Shown: positions 6,476 through 7,830 of the stretch, in pieces | How the letters are laid out: each line of letters starts with the position of its first letter | How positions within the stretch are numbered: the stretch's first letter is position 1 | Made by a program: the position numbers and the translations under genes | Notes under the pieces: model-generated | Told to the model about the DNA's origin: nothing | Seen by the model: only the letters and a program-made list of their open reading frames with translations | The model's database searches: none | Assembly (NCBI GenBank): GCA_052389755.1 | Contig: JBQTHP010000057.1 | Location: 1-7,830, forward strand | Length of the DNA stretch: 7,830 bases | Source: JBQTHP01 sp052389755 | Lineage (GTDB): Bacteria; Pseudomonadota; Gammaproteobacteria; Steroidobacterales; Steroidobacteraceae | Reading direction: 5' to 3'

Positions 6476-7267
6476 TCACCATCGATTCCTCAGCTCCCGC
6501 AGCTTCAGAAAGACCGTCTTCGCGTCCGGTCGCTCGCCGATCTCGGGGAATTCCTCCCGCAGGCGCGCAATGACCGTAGGGTTCCGCAGCCGGAAGAACG
6601 CGTTGATCCGCTTCTCCTCGCCCAGCGTCGTCACTCGTGCGCGCGCGGGCTCATGTGCGCGCGCCTCTTCGAGGAGCGATGCAGCGGCGTCGTTTCCGGG
6701 CTCGCGATCGAGCGTGAACTCGAGATTGCGCGCGAGGTACTCGTGACCCGGATACACGCGCGTCGCATCCGGCAGCTTCGCGAGCTGGGTGACGAACGTT
6801 TCGTAAAGCTTTTCCGGATGGCCGCCGTTGTGGCAGTTGCCCGCGCCGGCGTTGAACAACGTGTCGCCGCAATAGAGCGACGGCGTTTCCGTATGCGCGA
6901 ACAGACACACGTGTGCGAGCGTGTGACCCGGCGTGTCGAGAACCTCCAGCTCGATCGTGCTGCCGACGCGGATCACATCGCCGCGCGAGAGGCCGCGGTC
7001 CACGCCGCCGATGCGAGAGGCGGCTGCCGCGTGGGCGAGCAGCTTCGCACCGGTTGCGCCGACGAGGCCGGCATTGCCGCCGGTGTGATCGCCGTGCTCG
7101 TGCGTGTTCAGGATCTGCGTGATCTCCCAGCCGCGCTCGCGCGCCGCACCGAGACAGCGTCGCCAGACGAGCGGATCGATCGCGAGCGCCTCGCCGGTTT
7201 GCGCGCATGCGATCAGATAGTGGAAATTACGATAGTTGTTCGCCGCCCAGATGCGTTCCGTCAGCAT
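6476..7267 (-). CDS. gloB: Hydroxyacylglutathione hydrolase (glyoxalase II)
   Basis: This cytoplasmic metallo-beta-lactamase-fold enzyme hydrolyses S-D-lactoylglutathione to D-lactate and glutathione, the second step of methylglyoxal detoxification. From ATG 7267 it has 263 residues, the usual length. The binuclear metal site is complete: THEHGDH (55-61; His56, His58, Asp60, His61), His115 in TPGHT, Asp135 in CGDTLF and His175 in PGHEY. The C-terminal HAGH domain is present, with FRLRNP (225-230) and the ending DAKTVFLKLRELRNRW (248-263). An in-frame ATG at 7333 would add 22 residues (MCCGAITRTLW...) not usual for the family; ATG 7267 gives MLTERIWAANNYRNFHYL, a standard start. No good ribosome binding site is seen. 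No glyoxalase I gene of standard type adjoins it. Confidence 0.95.
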   Translation of the reverse strand: MLTERIWAANNYRNFHYLIACAQTGEALAIDPLVWRRCLGAARERGWEITQILNTHEHGDHTGGNAGLVGATGAKLLAHAAAASRIGGVDRGLSRGDVIRVGSTIELEVLDTPGHTLAHVCLFAHTETPSLYCGDTLFNAGAGNCHNGGHPEKLYETFVTQLAKLPDATRVYPGHEYLARNLEFTLDREPGNDAAASLLEEARAHEPARARVTTLGEEKRINAFFRLRNPTVIARLREEFPEIGERPDAKTVFLKLRELRNRW

Positions 7268-7301
7268 GAGAGCCAACGTACCCGCATGCACGCGCGTACG
7301 C

Positions 7302-7307
7302 CATAAT
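7302..7307 (+). promoter_or_regulatory. Possible -10 element in the gloB/DUF2845 divergent gap
   Basis: CATAAT matches five of six -10 consensus bases and is the most AT-rich point in the 99-bp gap between the divergent starts of gloB (7267) and the DUF2845 gene (7367). It lies 59 bp before the plus-strand start. No convincing -35 box is present, so this is a weak call. Confidence 0.2.
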
Positions 7308-7366
7308 GTCCGTGTGATTGCGCCGCAGCACACGAAGCACGACCTGAGCTGCTACGAGGAACACGC

Positions 7367-7693
7367 ATGAGATCGCACTGCATCGCCACAGTACTGTTCG
7401 TGGGACTCATCATGACCGCGGCGCCTGCCGCGCGCGGGGATACGCTCCGGTGTGGCAGCAAGCTCGTCGAGCCGGGCGTGACGGCGGACGAGGTGCTCGC
7501 GAAGTGCGGCAAGCCGACCTCTCTGAAAGTCATCAGCGAACCCGTGCGCGTTCGCACCCGCGCGGGCGGGACGCGAGTGGTCGGCACGGCGGAGAAGGAG
7601 ATCTGGCGCTACCACCGCGGCTCGGGACGATTCCCCGCGATCCTCACGTTCGAGGAAGGGATACTGAAGGCGCTGGAATTCGAGAAGAGCTGA
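7367..7693 (+). CDS. DUF2845 domain-containing exported protein
   Basis: This is a small protein of 108 residues with a signal peptide (about 1-24, MRSHCIATVLFVGLIMTAAP, cleavage after AARG), expected in the periplasm. The mature part begins DTLRCGSKLVEPG (25-37), then TADEVLAKCGKPTS (39-52). The two cysteines (Cys29, Cys47) could form a disulfide. EIWRYHRGSGRFPAILTF (78-95) and EEGILKALEF complete the domain. This pattern is that of DUF2845, common in gammaproteobacteria and reminiscent of the small BamE/SmpA fold; no function is established. ATG 7367 has a strong ribosome binding site, GAGGA at 7356-7360, six bases upstream. The gene is divergent from gloB and followed by a non-coding tail. 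Confidence 0.85.
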   Translation: MRSHCIATVLFVGLIMTAAPAARGDTLRCGSKLVEPGVTADEVLAKCGKPTSLKVISEPVRVRTRAGGTRVVGTAEKEIWRYHRGSGRFPAILTFEEGILKALEFEKS

Positions 7694-7758
7694 GAGAAGA
7701 GCGAAGACATGCACGCGACCGGCGTGGGTTGAAGGTCCTGCGCGATCGCTGGTCGGTG

Positions 7759-7774
7759 TATCCCTGACGGGATA
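7759..7774 (+). terminator. Short hairpin downstream of the DUF2845 gene
   Basis: TATCCC-TGAC-GGGATA forms a perfect six-base-pair stem with a four-base loop, 65 bp past the stop of the DUF2845 gene, and is followed by TTCCCT. The stem is short and the T-run poor, so it is at best a weak intrinsic terminator. Confidence 0.3.
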
Positions 7775-7781
7775 TTCCCTC

Positions 7782-7828
7782 GCGCGGGCCGGCGCGTCTT
7801 AAGCGCGAAACGCGCCAGCGGCCCGCGC
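7782..7828. terminator. Strong GC-rich hairpin at the right edge
   Basis: Arm 7782-7797 (GCGCGGGCC then GGCGCGT) pairs with 7810-7828 (ACGCGCC, a 3-base bulge AGC, then GGCCCGCGC), giving 16 base pairs around a 12-base loop. It sits in a stretch with no recognised gene after position 7693. It may end the DUF2845 transcript or a convergent transcript entering from the right. The window stops two bases later, so a T-run cannot be checked. Confidence 0.4.
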
Positions 7829-7830
7829 TC

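Noticed and set aside
6323..7306. Plus-strand open frame of 327 codons opposite gloB
   Set aside because: The minus strand encodes glyoxalase II with every metal ligand present; the opposite frame is a GC-rich shadow.
7450..7767. Plus-strand open frame overlapping and running past the DUF2845 gene
   Set aside because: It starts inside the DUF2845 gene in another frame, and its product is Arg-rich with no domain pattern.

Overview
The window is dense, high-GC bacterial DNA with almost no intergenic space. It looks like an ordinary chromosomal stretch of a Proteobacterium, most likely a gammaproteobacterium. The reasons are a glutathione-dependent enzyme set (glutathione S-transferase and a GloB-type glyoxalase II), a periplasmic di-heme cytochrome, a DUF2845 exported protein and a UvrD/Rep-type helicase. 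The taxonomic call is inference from gene content; there is no rRNA or tRNA gene to anchor it.

Layout, left to right. (1) Positions 1-959, minus strand: the N-terminal part of a UvrD-family helicase. After 251 residues it is interrupted, exactly inside helicase motif III (GDDDQ|S), by the start of an intein that runs off the left edge. (2) Positions 1027-2109, minus: an AI-2E/PerM-family membrane protein upstream of uvrD. (3) Positions 2136-3760, plus: a predicted lipoprotein built from four VOC (glyoxalase-fold) modules, then a glutathione S-transferase. (4) Positions 3741-5431, minus: a two-gene operon of an exported TPR protein and an MbnH/MauG-like di-heme cytochrome c, coupled by a TTG start that overlaps the TPR stop. 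(5) Positions 5523-6437, plus, divergent from that operon: an exported protein with two NTF2-like (DUF4440-type) domains. (6) Positions 6378-6470: a tandem, inverted repeat that lies over the convergent gene ends. (7) Positions 6476-7267, minus: glyoxalase II (GloB). (8) Positions 7367-7693, plus: a small exported DUF2845 protein, followed by 137 bases with two hairpins and no gene.

Functional reading. GST and GloB act on glutathione conjugates or thioesters in the cytoplasm. The VOC protein has the glyoxalase fold but appears exported and lacks most canonical metal ligands, so it should not be taken for glyoxalase I. The TPR and di-heme proteins and the NTF2-like protein all carry export signals and may share an envelope function, but the substrate cannot be read from the sequence.

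The most notable item is the intein in UvrD. Only its first 68 residues are visible, but they hold a clean splicing block A and the start of block B at an insertion site inside the helicase active centre. No phage, IS element, CRISPR array, tRNA or rRNA was found, and no stretch above 300 bases lacks a gene.
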